Of a stretch of 13,694 bases of DNA, positions 6,563-13,694 are shown piece by piece (positions within the stretch are counted from its first letter, which is position 1; every line of letters begins with the position of its first letter). The notes under the pieces were generated by a model. That model saw only the letters and a program-made list of their open reading frames with translations, was not told the DNA's origin and searched no databases. The position numbers and the translations under genes were made by a program. This stretch comes from Agrobacterium fabrum. Its GTDB lineage: Bacteria; Pseudomonadota; Alphaproteobacteria; Rhizobiales; Rhizobiaceae. The stretch is taken from contig QFOL01000082.1 in assembly GCA_003241215.1 (NCBI GenBank), forward strand, positions 1-13,694, given 5' to 3'.

Positions 6563-7207
6563 TCAAATCTCGTCGAGAAACAGGTCCAGCACCTGTTTCA
6601 GCCGCTCATGGCGGGCCTTGGCCATCTGCCGGCCCGTCTCGGTGCGAAAGCCGTCGGCCAGCTTGAACAGCTTGGTTTCGAAATGGTCGATGGCAAAGGC
6701 GCGGTCGTCAAGCGGCCGCTCCTTCGCCAGCGGGTCGACCGGGTCGTAAAGAGCCGAGCCCATGCGTCCGGCAATATAAAAGCAGCGCGCCGCCCCCACC
6801 ATACCGATGGCGTCCAGCCGGTCGGCATCCTGAAGGATTTTCGCCTCCAGCGTCTGCGGCTCGATATTGGCGGAAAAGCTGTGGGTGGTGATGGCGTGGG
6901 CGGCGGCGTCGATATCCTGCCGTCGCCAGCCGAGAGACTCGAGAATGCCCGAGGCTTTTTCCGCCGCGAGCCGTGAGGCCTGCGCGCGGAGCGGCGAGTT
7001 CTTCTCCACCGCCACGCAATCATGCAACAGCACGCTGGCCGCCAGCACCGTGCCATCGCCGCCTTCGCCCGCATGGATGCGCATGGCGTTGCGGAAGACG
7101 CGGTGAATATGGGCAAGATCATGCGAGCCGTCGCCCGTATCGGCGGCGTGCGGTATCAGGTCCTGCGCAAGCGCCGCATAGGGCGCGAAAGCCTCGGCCG
7201 CGATCAT
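6563..7207 (-). CDS. HD domain phosphohydrolase (YedJ/YpgQ-like)
   Basis: A 214-residue HD-superfamily metal-dependent phosphohydrolase. Metal ligands are visible in order: H33 in DLAHIHRV, H62-D63 in VLLHDCV, and D127 in ILQDADRLDAIG. The last motif, followed by GAARCFYIAGR, is typical of YedJ and YpgQ-type proteins, some of which hydrolyse nucleoside triphosphates; the substrate here is not known. The start codon overlaps the stop of the upstream DUF2339 gene as ATGA, so translation is probably coupled. The MOSC gene starts 11 bases after its stop. The function of the three-gene set is not obvious; a housekeeping or membrane-stress role is speculation. Confidence 0.9.
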   Translation of the reverse strand: MIAAEAFAPYAALAQDLIPHAADTGDGSHDLAHIHRVFRNAMRIHAGEGGDGTVLAASVLLHDCVAVEKNSPLRAQASRLAAEKASGILESLGWRRQDIDAAAHAITTHSFSANIEPQTLEAKILQDADRLDAIGMVGAARCFYIAGRMGSALYDPVDPLAKERPLDDRAFAIDHFETKLFKLADGFRTETGRQMAKARHERLKQVLDLFLDEI

Positions 7208-9975
7208 GCCTGCGGCTTCCGGGTGAGGATTTTCTGATAGAACAGGCCGATGCCGATCAGCACCGCGCCGAGCCCGATGAAGGACAGCGCCCTGAGCACG
7301 CCTTCGAGATTGCTCATGTCGATCAGGAAGGCCTTGGCCACCGAGATCAGCACGAAAGCGGCCGATGCAAGACGCAGGCTGCGGGCATTGAAGCGCGAGC
7401 CGAGCACGAGCAGCAACACGCCGATCAGCAGCCAGACCACCGAATAGCTGTAGGTCTCGCCCTGCAGGAAGCCCTTCCAGTCGGCAATGTTTTCGCCCTG
7501 CCAGAAGCGGCGTACCGAAAGCGTGGCCCAGGCAAAGCCGAGTGCGGCACCGGCCACCGCCAGCATGCTGACATAGGGCGGCGGACGTTTTTCGCGCGCA
7601 TAATAGGCAAGGCCGCCATAGGCGAGCGCCGGCAACAGGTAACCGATCAGCAGCAGGTTGAGGAACGGGATGCCGCCGGTATTTTCGCCGGTGAAATAGG
7701 GGTTGAGCGTGAAGAAATGCATCGTCAGCACATTGATGACGGCAATCACGCCGGCAATCATCGAGCCGTAACGGAAGACGGGGCTGGGGCTCTTGAGATC
7801 CAGCGTCATCAAGACGCCCGAGAAGCCGATGGTCAGCAGAGTGTAGATCGACTGTTCGCCAAGCGTCGGCACGCTGTTGTCAAGCGTGCCGCCATTCATC
7901 GCGTGGCGGATGAGGATGGCGACGGCGAGAAGGCCCATGACGCTGGCGATCGCCTGCAGGAAGTTCTTCGCCCTGACCCCCGGCCAGTCGCGCAGCAGCC
8001 ATGCCGAGGCGACGGCCAGCAATGCGGGAATGCCGTAACCCGGCAGAAGCGCGTTGAAGACCGGTGTGGTGCCGAGGTTCTGCGGCCCGACAATGGTGGG
8101 TTCCCAGGCGATGCGGCCGAGAACGGCAACGCTTGCCACCGCCATCACCCATGGCAGCACATCCCAGTTGCGGTAACGTGTTGCGAGCACATAAACGAAA
8201 CCGATGACGGAAAGCAGCACGGTCGTTGCAAGCCCCTCCGTCAGCGTGTGCAGGCAAAGCGCGAAGGCGGCGAAGGAGCCGAGCACGAGGATGTTGAGCG
8301 GCTTGCGATAGGCCTCGTTGTTCTGCCGGTGCAGCCATTCGGCGCCTGCAAGCAAGACCAGTCCGAGGCCGAGGCCATAGGCGGCGTGCAGCCAGTCACG
8401 GCCGAGATTGCCGTATTCGACGAAGCTTGCGGTGGCGAGCCAGACCGGGAAAAGTGCTGCGATGCCGGCCCAGAGTTGGGCGAAGTCCGCATCGTCAGCG
8501 CCCTTGCGTTTCAGGAAAGAGAAGGCGCAGAGCACGAAGACGGCTCCGAGGCCGAGCGCCATGGCGATTTCCGCCGTGTAGCCGGCCGATACGGGCGGAA
8601 GGGACACGGACGTATCGTTGATGAGGCCGATGAAGTCGATGCCCTGCCGCGACATCAGCGACACGGCAGCCTGCGCACCGAGCGCTGCGATAATGGCGGG
8701 CCAGACCCCATAGTGGCGGGCGGCGCCAAGCGCCGCAAGGGCGGCGACGAGCGCTGAAACGATGAGCGCCGGATGGGTGTCGATACCGCCATCGGCAAAC
8801 AGGAAACCGATGGCCGGCAGGATCACGGCCATCGAGACGGTGAGATTGAGGGCGAGCGACGGGCGCAGCAGAAGCCGTAGGGCGCGGATGGCGCGCCGCT
8901 CGGGAGCGGCGGTTTCGCCGGTCTCGGCAGGCGGCGTGTCGAATGTCTTTCCGGGCCAGAGGAATATGGTTCCCGCCAGCATGACGAGCAGGGCAAGCGT
9001 TGGCGGTTCAGCGCTGATCGTTTCGGAAAATCCGATATAGCCGAGCGTCCAGAGGCCGAGGCCGACATTGGCGAGAGAGGGAACCACGGTCCAGCCCTGC
9101 CTGCGCGCCGCGGCCGCTGTTGCCAGCCAGGAGACGGTGAGGAACACGAAGAGCGCCCAGATATTCGGCGTTTCGGTGGAAATCAGCGCCGGCGTCAGCA
9201 TCGAACCGAGAAGGCCGAGGCCGGCCAGCGCCTGCCCGTGCAGCAGCGAAAGCCCGATGGTGGCGAAGGCGACGAGGCCGAGAAGGCCAAAAGCCATGCC
9301 GGGGCCGATATAGCCGTAAATGCCATAGGCGGCGTAAACGACGCCGAACAACGTCAAGGCGCCGGCCGCCGTCAGCACGCCCGGTATCATGGCGTTGGAA
9401 TAGGTGGCGGCGATGCCCGGCACCGCCTTGCGGCGGACGGCCTCGCCGGCAACTCCGAGGACGAGGCCGAAAATGGCGGCGAGCGACAGCCTGACCGCCG
9501 GGCTGAGCAGCCCCGACTCGATCGAATATTTGACAAGGAAAATACCGCCAAGCGCCAGCGCCAGCCCACCGGCCCAGACAGCCCAGCGTGCGCCGAGCAG
9601 GCTTTCGAAGCTTTCCTTCGTTGCCGGTGCGGATACCTTCTCGCTCGCAGGAGCGGAAGGCGCGTCCTCGCGCACGGCGTCTTCCGCCTGCGCCATGGCG
9701 GCGGCTTCCTGGGGTTCGGAGGCGTATTCAGCCTGGAAGGCTGCGTCTTCCGCAGGCGTCCTGCTTTCCTTTTCCGCCTCGATATCCGGTTTTGCCGTGG
9801 CTTCCGCGCTCTCCGCCTGCGCCGCCACAGGCGACGTGACGCCCGCAGCCATCAGCCGCTTGAGACTGAGAACTTCCCGTTCCAGCGACTTGATTCGACT
9901 TGAATTGCGGATGCTCGCGACCAGCGTGTAGATGAAGGCCGCGACGAGGGCGAGGATAAACAGCGGGATTTCCAA
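7204..9975 (-). CDS. DUF2339 large multi-spanning membrane protein
   Basis: A 923-residue integral membrane protein of unknown function. Residues 4-22 form one membrane segment, about 26-42 a short charged helix that may be a coiled coil, and about 50-122 an Ala/Glu/Pro-rich cytoplasmic or periplasmic linker. The DUF2339 hallmark FESLLGARWAVWAGGLALAL begins at 123, and the rest is a nearly continuous series of hydrophobic helices to the C-terminus. The start is a TTG at 9975, chosen because GGAGAG lies five bases upstream (9986-9981) and the first helix follows at once. Its TGA overlaps the ATG of the HD gene. The opposite strand carries long open frames rich in Arg, His, Glu and Gln; these are mirror artefacts. 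Confidence 0.92.
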   Translation of the reverse strand: MEIPLFILALVAAFIYTLVASIRNSSRIKSLEREVLSLKRLMAAGVTSPVAAQAESAEATAKPDIEAEKESRTPAEDAAFQAEYASEPQEAAAMAQAEDAVREDAPSAPASEKVSAPATKESFESLLGARWAVWAGGLALALGGIFLVKYSIESGLLSPAVRLSLAAIFGLVLGVAGEAVRRKAVPGIAATYSNAMIPGVLTAAGALTLFGVVYAAYGIYGYIGPGMAFGLLGLVAFATIGLSLLHGQALAGLGLLGSMLTPALISTETPNIWALFVFLTVSWLATAAAARRQGWTVVPSLANVGLGLWTLGYIGFSETISAEPPTLALLVMLAGTIFLWPGKTFDTPPAETGETAAPERRAIRALRLLLRPSLALNLTVSMAVILPAIGFLFADGGIDTHPALIVSALVAALAALGAARHYGVWPAIIAALGAQAAVSLMSRQGIDFIGLINDTSVSLPPVSAGYTAEIAMALGLGAVFVLCAFSFLKRKGADDADFAQLWAGIAALFPVWLATASFVEYGNLGRDWLHAAYGLGLGLVLLAGAEWLHRQNNEAYRKPLNILVLGSFAAFALCLHTLTEGLATTVLLSVIGFVYVLATRYRNWDVLPWVMAVASVAVLGRIAWEPTIVGPQNLGTTPVFNALLPGYGIPALLAVASAWLLRDWPGVRAKNFLQAIASVMGLLAVAILIRHAMNGGTLDNSVPTLGEQSIYTLLTIGFSGVLMTLDLKSPSPVFRYGSMIAGVIAVINVLTMHFFTLNPYFTGENTGGIPFLNLLLIGYLLPALAYGGLAYYAREKRPPPYVSMLAVAGAALGFAWATLSVRRFWQGENIADWKGFLQGETYSYSVVWLLIGVLLLVLGSRFNARSLRLASAAFVLISVAKAFLIDMSNLEGVLRALSFIGLGAVLIGIGLFYQKILTRKPQA

Positions 9976-10081
9976 ACGGACTCTCCAATTACGAAGCTGT
10001 TTTTAAAGCCCTTTTGGTGAATTTATGCAAGGCCCGGTTGATGAATGGTTGGGTGGCGAGTGAGTGAGCGTGTGCCACTTG

Positions 10082-10205
10082 TTTCTTCTCCCCAAGGGGG
10101 AGAAGTCCGCGGCAGCGGGATGAGGGGGCAAGCGTCGAGATATGCGGAGAGCTAGCCCCCTCATCCGACCCTTCGGGCCACCTTCTCCCCGGCGGGGAGA
10201 AGAAA
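10082..10205. repeat. 124-bp palindromic intergenic element, copy A (RIME-like)
   Basis: Hairpins at both ends: CTTCTCCCC/GGGGAGAAG at 10085-10093/10097-10105, and the same stem at the right end (10182-10202). An inner 12-bp stem pairs GGATGAGGGGGC (10118-10129) with GCCCCCTCATCC (10155-10166). It lies between the co-oriented dioxygenase-hydrolase and DUF2339 genes. The rightmost 51 bases are identical to copy B at 13180-13303. Resembles the rhizobial intergenic mosaic elements; not mobile by itself, as it has no gene. Confidence 0.85.
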
Positions 10206-10244
10206 ACAATGGCGTCCGCCCGGCTTACGCGCATCTATCGAAAA

Positions 10245-11804
10245 TCAGGAAACATCCGCCAGCCAGCGCCGCGCCGCTTCGATATCGGCGAGCCCGAGTT
10301 CGTGCCCGTCTTCAACCGTTTCCATCTCGGCCGCTGCGCCGCTCGCCGCAAGCCTGGCCTGCAACTCCTGCGCCTTGTCGAGATATTTGTCGCGTTCTCC
10401 TGCCACAAGCAGGAGATTGCGGCCGGAAAGATCGGTCTGCGGCCATGTTTCGAGAACCGGCACCGGCCGATAGAGCAGGGCATCTGCGGCAAGCTCCGGA
10501 TAGAGCGCGGCAAAGGCTGCATAGAAGTTCGCGCCGTTGGAATGGCCGATAAAGCGTAGCTTCGAAGGGTCAAGCCCATAGGAGCTGATCGCACCCTCCA
10601 CGAAGGCGGCAAAGGCCTCCGCTTCGGAGACGATATCCTTCTGGTCGAAGCTGAAATCGGGATAACGCCGGAACCAGCGGGCGATGTCTTCCTCCGTGCT
10701 GCGGCCGCGCACACCAAGAAGCGTGGCGCCAGGCGCCGCCCGGTGCGCCAGCGGCATCAGGCTGGTTTCGCTGCCGCCGGAACCGTGCAGCAGGATGATG
10801 GTGCTGCCATCCGGTTCTTCGGGCGTGTAGAAACGGTGCACGAAGGGCAGGTCGCGATAGACGATGCGCTCTTCGCCCGGCATTGCAAATTGCGGCAGGG
10901 CGACACGCACATCCGCCTCGTCCTTCATGAAGAGCGGCGGGATGAACAGTTTTTCGCCAAGCGATTCCAGCGGTTCGTCCACCGCCATGCCGGGGCCGTC
11001 AGTCGCCATTTCGATCAGCACGCCGCCCGGTTCGCGGACATAGAGCGAGTGGAAATATTTGCGGTCATGGGCGTTGGTGGTGCTGGAATTCAGCGATTTC
11101 AACCCGGTATGAACCGCGTTCAGCTCATCCATGTCCTTCGCCCGGAAAGCGATATGATCGACGGTGCCGGTGCCCGGCGCGCTCGACCAGAAGCCGGTAG
11201 CGTCACGCACGTCGATAATGTCACCGCTTTCAGAAACGAGCCGACGGATTGCGTCTGCCTGGCTTTCCTGCCGGTAACCGAAATGTTTCTCCAGAAACGC
11301 CACGGTTTCTTCCGGCACTTCGCTCAGCACCGTCGCACCATAGATGCGGCGAATGGCGTCTTCCGCGGAAATATCGGCCGTCACATGCGGTGTGGCATCG
11401 GCAAAGGCGTGGGTGCCGACCAGCTTGACAATCAGGCCGTCAGGGTCTTTCAGCCGGATGACCGGAGCGCCGAATTCGTCGGCGGGCCCCTCCGTGCGGA
11501 TGCCGAATTTCAGCGCCCGGGTCAGCCAGAAGCCGATGGCGGCGGGATCGATGGCCACGGAAATTTCGAGCGTCTGGCCGTAACCGACACGGCCCTGGCC
11601 GCCATCTTCCCAGACGAGAAAGGTCAGGAGCGAACCGGGAGACGCGATGTCATCGCCATAAAGCAGGTGCAGCTGCATGGCGTCTTCGAAACCGGCCGTG
11701 CGCTTGGCCAGCCTCAGGCCCAGAAAGCCGGCGTAAAAATCCACATTCGCCTGCACCTTGCGGGTGATCATGGTGATGTGGTGTATGCCCAGTGCAGAAT
11801 TCAT
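10245..11804 (-). CDS. Fused ring-cleaving dioxygenase (VOC) and alpha/beta-hydrolase
   Basis: A 519-residue two-enzyme protein. Residues 1-310 are a two-module vicinal oxygen chelate domain of the PcpA/LinE/MhqO type, which opens hydroquinone rings with Fe(II). Expected metal ligands are H9 (GIHHITMIT), H217 (VDHIAF) and E265 (GGVLIEMAT), with spacing like PcpA. Residues about 320-519 are a carboxylesterase/dienelactone-hydrolase-like domain related to MhqD: oxyanion loop LLHGSGGSE (338-346), nucleophile S422 in GHSNG, and probable D472 (AGERDKYLD) and H501 (EDGHELG). In Bacillus subtilis such dioxygenases and the MhqD hydrolase are separate genes induced by quinones, so a joint role in quinone or aromatic detoxification is likely by inference. 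The start is the ATG at 11804 with a modest GGGACGG site. Divergent from the ABC importer. Confidence 0.9.
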   Translation of the reverse strand: MNSALGIHHITMITRKVQANVDFYAGFLGLRLAKRTAGFEDAMQLHLLYGDDIASPGSLLTFLVWEDGGQGRVGYGQTLEISVAIDPAAIGFWLTRALKFGIRTEGPADEFGAPVIRLKDPDGLIVKLVGTHAFADATPHVTADISAEDAIRRIYGATVLSEVPEETVAFLEKHFGYRQESQADAIRRLVSESGDIIDVRDATGFWSSAPGTGTVDHIAFRAKDMDELNAVHTGLKSLNSSTTNAHDRKYFHSLYVREPGGVLIEMATDGPGMAVDEPLESLGEKLFIPPLFMKDEADVRVALPQFAMPGEERIVYRDLPFVHRFYTPEEPDGSTIILLHGSGGSETSLMPLAHRAAPGATLLGVRGRSTEEDIARWFRRYPDFSFDQKDIVSEAEAFAAFVEGAISSYGLDPSKLRFIGHSNGANFYAAFAALYPELAADALLYRPVPVLETWPQTDLSGRNLLLVAGERDKYLDKAQELQARLAASGAAAEMETVEDGHELGLADIEAARRWLADVS

Positions 11805-11882
11805 CGCGCCGTCCCGCTGTTTTGCCGGTTATTCGTAGCCCTATTTGTCGCACGCTGCCCCTGATCCGCAACCCCGGCAAAT

Positions 11883-11899
11883 GAGAACGCTGTGTTCTC
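11883..11899. promoter_or_regulatory. Operator-like dyad upstream of the dioxygenase-hydrolase gene
   Basis: GAGAAC-GCTGT-GTTCTC is a perfect 6-bp inverted repeat with a 5-base spacer, 78 bases upstream of the start at 11804. A third half-site GAAC follows at 11905-11908. It may be the site of a repressor for the divergent gene; no regulator gene lies in the window. It is not the alphaproteobacterial LexA box, which is a direct repeat. Confidence 0.35.
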
Positions 11900-11993
11900 T
11901 GCGTGAACGGAATTTCCCCGTCTTTGTTGCATCGGCTTTAAGCAGAATTCCCGCTTTTTGCCCGTCGTTTGAGCATTTATGCCTTTAAAATAA

Positions 11994-12022
11994 GCATACA
12001 AAATAATGGCTATTTTGTATGC
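11994..12022. promoter_or_regulatory. Perfect 12-bp inverted repeat, probable operator
   Basis: GCATACAAAATA (11994-12005), spacer ATGGC, TATTTTGTATGC (12011-12022). It lies in the 290-base divergent region, 72 bases before the binding-protein start. A smaller palindrome GCAT-TT-ATGC sits at 11973-11982, and TATGCAA recurs at 12018 and 12058, 40 bases apart. The length and symmetry suggest a dimeric repressor (GntR-like sites can look like this), but the protein is not identified. A terminator is unlikely between two divergent genes. Confidence 0.55.
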
Positions 12023-12094
12023 AATTTTATCTTGCCTTGGGGGCTGGAATTGGGTCTTATGCAACCAATCCAACAAAACCATCAGGGGGAATAG

Positions 12095-13138
12095 ATGATC
12101 TTAACGCGCAGGTTGTTGTCCAGAACTCTGGCTATCGCCGCCATCGGCGCCTGTGCCGGTTTTTCGCTGCCCGCGGTCGAGGCGCGGGCCGAAACGCCGG
12201 TGAAATTCACGCTCGACTGGAAGTTCGAAGGCCCCGCCGCCGGCTTCCTGCTGGCGCTCGACAAGGGTTACTTCAAGGCCGAGGGCCTCGATGTCACCAT
12301 CGATAGCGGCAATGGCTCGGTGGAAGCTATTCCGCGCGTGGCGACGGGCGCCTACCAGATGGGTTTCGGCGACATCAACTCGGTGATGAAGTTCCTGGAT
12401 GAAGATCCGAGCCAGAAGATCAAGGCCGTTTATATGGTCTATGAGCGTCCGACTTTTGCCGTGGTCGGCCGCAAGTCGCTCGGTGTCACCGGCGAACCGA
12501 AGTCGCTGGAAGGCAAGAAGCTCGGCGCGCCGCCGCCGGATGGCGCTTTTGCGCAATGGCCCGCCTTCAAGCAGGTCGCAGGTCTCGATGACAGCAAGAT
12601 CAAGATCGAATCGATCGGTTTTCCGGTGCGTGAACCGATGCTGGCCAAGGGCGATGTCGACGCCGTTTTCGGCTTTGCCTTTTCGGTGATCCTCAACCTC
12701 AAGAAACAGGGCATCGCCGATGACGATATCTCGACCATCCTGATGGCCGAGCATGGCTTGAATCTCTATGGCAATGCGGTGCTGGTAAACACTGATTTCG
12801 CAGAGAAAAACCCTGATGCCGTGAAGGGTTTCCTGAAAGCGCTGGCCAAGGGCTTCGCCGATTCCGTCAAGAACCCCGAAGAGGGCGTGGCGGCCGTGCT
12901 CAAGCGCAACGAGACGCTCGACAGCGCCATCGAACTGGAGCGCCTCAACATGGCCAACAGCATGAATATCAAGACGCCCTATGTGGTGGAAAACGGCATG
13001 GGCGGCGTCGATCCGGCCCGGCTTTCCGCCTCCATCGAGACGCTGAAAGTTTCCCTCGGCCTGAAGGGCAACGTCAAGGCGGAGCAGGTGTTCGACGCAA
13101 CCTACCTGCCGGCCATGGAAGAACGTATGCTCCCCTGA
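12095..13138 (+). CDS. ABC transporter periplasmic substrate-binding protein, NMT1/THI5-like
   Basis: A 347-residue exported protein. Residues 1-32 form a signal peptide ending ARA; the n-region TRRLLSR is faintly Tat-like, though a Sec route is equally possible. The mature part begins ETPVKFTLDWKFEGPAAGF and contains LALDKGYFKAEGLDV (53-67), the hallmark of the NMT1/THI5 group that includes binding proteins for thiamine precursors, other pyrimidines, riboflavin, taurine, sulfonates and nitrate. The actual ligand cannot be told from sequence. The ATG at 12095 has AGGGGGA four bases upstream. The next gene on the strand is the ATPase, 253 bases on, with a 124-bp repeat between; a permease gene is expected beyond the window. 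The 12-bp inverted repeat upstream is a likely control site. Confidence 0.9.
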   Translation: MILTRRLLSRTLAIAAIGACAGFSLPAVEARAETPVKFTLDWKFEGPAAGFLLALDKGYFKAEGLDVTIDSGNGSVEAIPRVATGAYQMGFGDINSVMKFLDEDPSQKIKAVYMVYERPTFAVVGRKSLGVTGEPKSLEGKKLGAPPPDGAFAQWPAFKQVAGLDDSKIKIESIGFPVREPMLAKGDVDAVFGFAFSVILNLKKQGIADDDISTILMAEHGLNLYGNAVLVNTDFAEKNPDAVKGFLKALAKGFADSVKNPEEGVAAVLKRNETLDSAIELERLNMANSMNIKTPYVVENGMGGVDPARLSASIETLKVSLGLKGNVKAEQVFDATYLPAMEERMLP

Positions 13139-13179
13139 TTGGGATAGCCGTTGCGGATAGAGCGAGCGGGCGCCGCAAA

Positions 13180-13303
13180 TTTCTTCTCCCCGCCGGGGAG
13201 AAGGTCGCGGCAGCGGGATGAGGGGGCAAGGGTGCGGTCTATCGCTGGCGTGGCCCCCTCATCCGACCCTTCGGGCCACCTTCTCCCCGGCGGGGAGAAG
13301 AAA
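13180..13303. repeat. 124-bp palindromic intergenic element, copy B (RIME-like)
   Basis: The same length and layout as copy A: end hairpins CTTCTCCCC/GGGGAGAAG at 13183-13203 and 13280-13300, and an inner 12-bp stem at 13216-13227/13253-13264. The 51 bases 13253-13303 are identical to the right part of copy A; differences cluster in the central loop. It lies between the binding-protein and ATPase genes of one probable operon, where it could protect the upstream mRNA and lower expression of the ATPase. Confidence 0.85.
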
Positions 13304-13391
13304 CAAGCAGCGACGCCGGGCGTAAGCGATTGCCTCGAAATTGAGGCGAGGATGATGGGGCCGCGGGCGCGCGCCAAAATAGGGAACTGCG

Positions 13392-13694
13392 ATGTCACAT
13401 CTCGTGGAAATAGACAGTGTGGACATGCGCTATGGCGGTTCCGCCGGCACGCTGGCCGTATCCGGCTTGAACCTGACGGTCGACAAGGGCGAATTCGCGG
13501 CCGTGGTCGGGCCCTCCGGCTGCGGCAAGTCGACCCTGATGAAGCTGGTGACGGGGCTGCACATTCCGCAGAAGGGCAATGTCATCGTTGCCGGGCGGCA
13601 GGTCACGGAGCCGGTTTCCATTGTCGGCATGGCGTTTCAGAACCCGACGATGCTGCCCTGGCGCACCACGCTTGAGAACATCCTGCTGCCGCTG
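13392..13694 (+). CDS. ABC transporter ATP-binding protein, N-terminal part (cut by window end)
   Basis: The first 101 codons are present and remain open to the last base. The Walker A motif is GPSGCGKST (40-48) and the Q-loop is FQNPTMLPWRTTLENILLPL (82-101), with Q83 as the conserved glutamine. The LPWRT text is typical of the nitrate/sulfonate/taurine group (NrtD, SsuB, TauB), which pairs with NMT1-like binding proteins. Signature motif, Walker B and H-loop lie beyond the window. The ATG at 13392 has AGGGA six bases upstream (13381-13385). It should energise import of the ligand bound by the preceding periplasmic protein. Confidence 0.93.
   Translation, partial: MSHLVEIDSVDMRYGGSAGTLAVSGLNLTVDKGEFAAVVGPSGCGKSTLMKLVTGLHIPQKGNVIVAGRQVTEPVSIVGMAFQNPTMLPWRTTLENILLPL

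Noticed and set aside
6973..8757. Long plus-strand open frame of 594 codons opposite the DUF2339 and HD genes
   Set aside because: Its composition (Arg, His, Gln, Glu, Asp rich) is the mirror of hydrophobic codons on the other strand. It has no recognisable domain and no ribosome binding site.
10743..11864. Plus-strand open frame of 373 codons opposite the dioxygenase-hydrolase
   Set aside because: The minus strand has complete catalytic motifs for two enzymes; this frame has none.
11883..11908. LexA (SOS) box
   Set aside because: The alphaproteobacterial LexA box is a direct repeat GTTC-N7-GTTC; the half-sites here are inverted.

Overview
The window looks like chromosomal DNA of a Rhizobiaceae alphaproteobacterium, most likely Agrobacterium or Rhizobium. 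I infer this from the high-GC coding style, the rnc-era-recO neighbourhood, the rhizobial form of RecO and Era, and two kinds of palindromic intergenic repeat resembling the mosaic elements (RIME-like) that are common in this family. No database was searched; family assignments come from motifs and remembered family features.

Layout. (1) 1-3456, plus strand: the last codons of rnc, then era, a Crp/Fnr-family regulator, a single-domain response regulator and recO. The regulator pair sits inside the usually compact rnc-era-recO block. It carries its own signals: a possible EcfG-type promoter, an FNR-box-like dyad before the Crp/Fnr gene, and a leader with a terminator and a competing pairing before the response regulator. 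(2) 3457-5585: an MFS transporter on the minus strand, ending directly against recO, and a divergent SAM-dependent methyltransferase. The intergenic region holds a nested palindrome that reaches the MFS ribosome binding site. (3) 5709-9975, minus strand: an apparent three-gene operon reading DUF2339 membrane protein, HD-domain hydrolase, MOSC protein, with an ATGA overlap and an 11-base gap. (4) 10245-11804, minus strand: a fused extradiol-type dioxygenase plus alpha/beta-hydrolase, resembling the separate MhqO/MhqE and MhqD proteins of quinone detoxification. (5) 12095-13694, plus strand: the start of an ABC importer operon with an NMT1/THI5-like periplasmic binding protein and an ATPase cut by the window end. 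The permease is expected beyond it.

Repeats. A 120-bp element with 35-nt arms lies after era, and a single-hairpin relative lies between the methyltransferase and the MOSC gene. Two 124-bp copies of a second element lie at 10082-10205 and 13180-13303; their flanks are nearly identical and their central loops differ.

I saw no tRNA, rRNA, CRISPR array, insertion sequence, phage gene or origin. No gene-free stretch exceeds 300 bases; the longest is 11805-12094, which holds two operator-like dyads. The strongest candidates for something undescribed are the possible attenuator before the response regulator (2138-2226), the RBS-occluding palindrome of the MFS gene (4672-4753), and the dioxygenase-hydrolase fusion with its divergent ABC importer.
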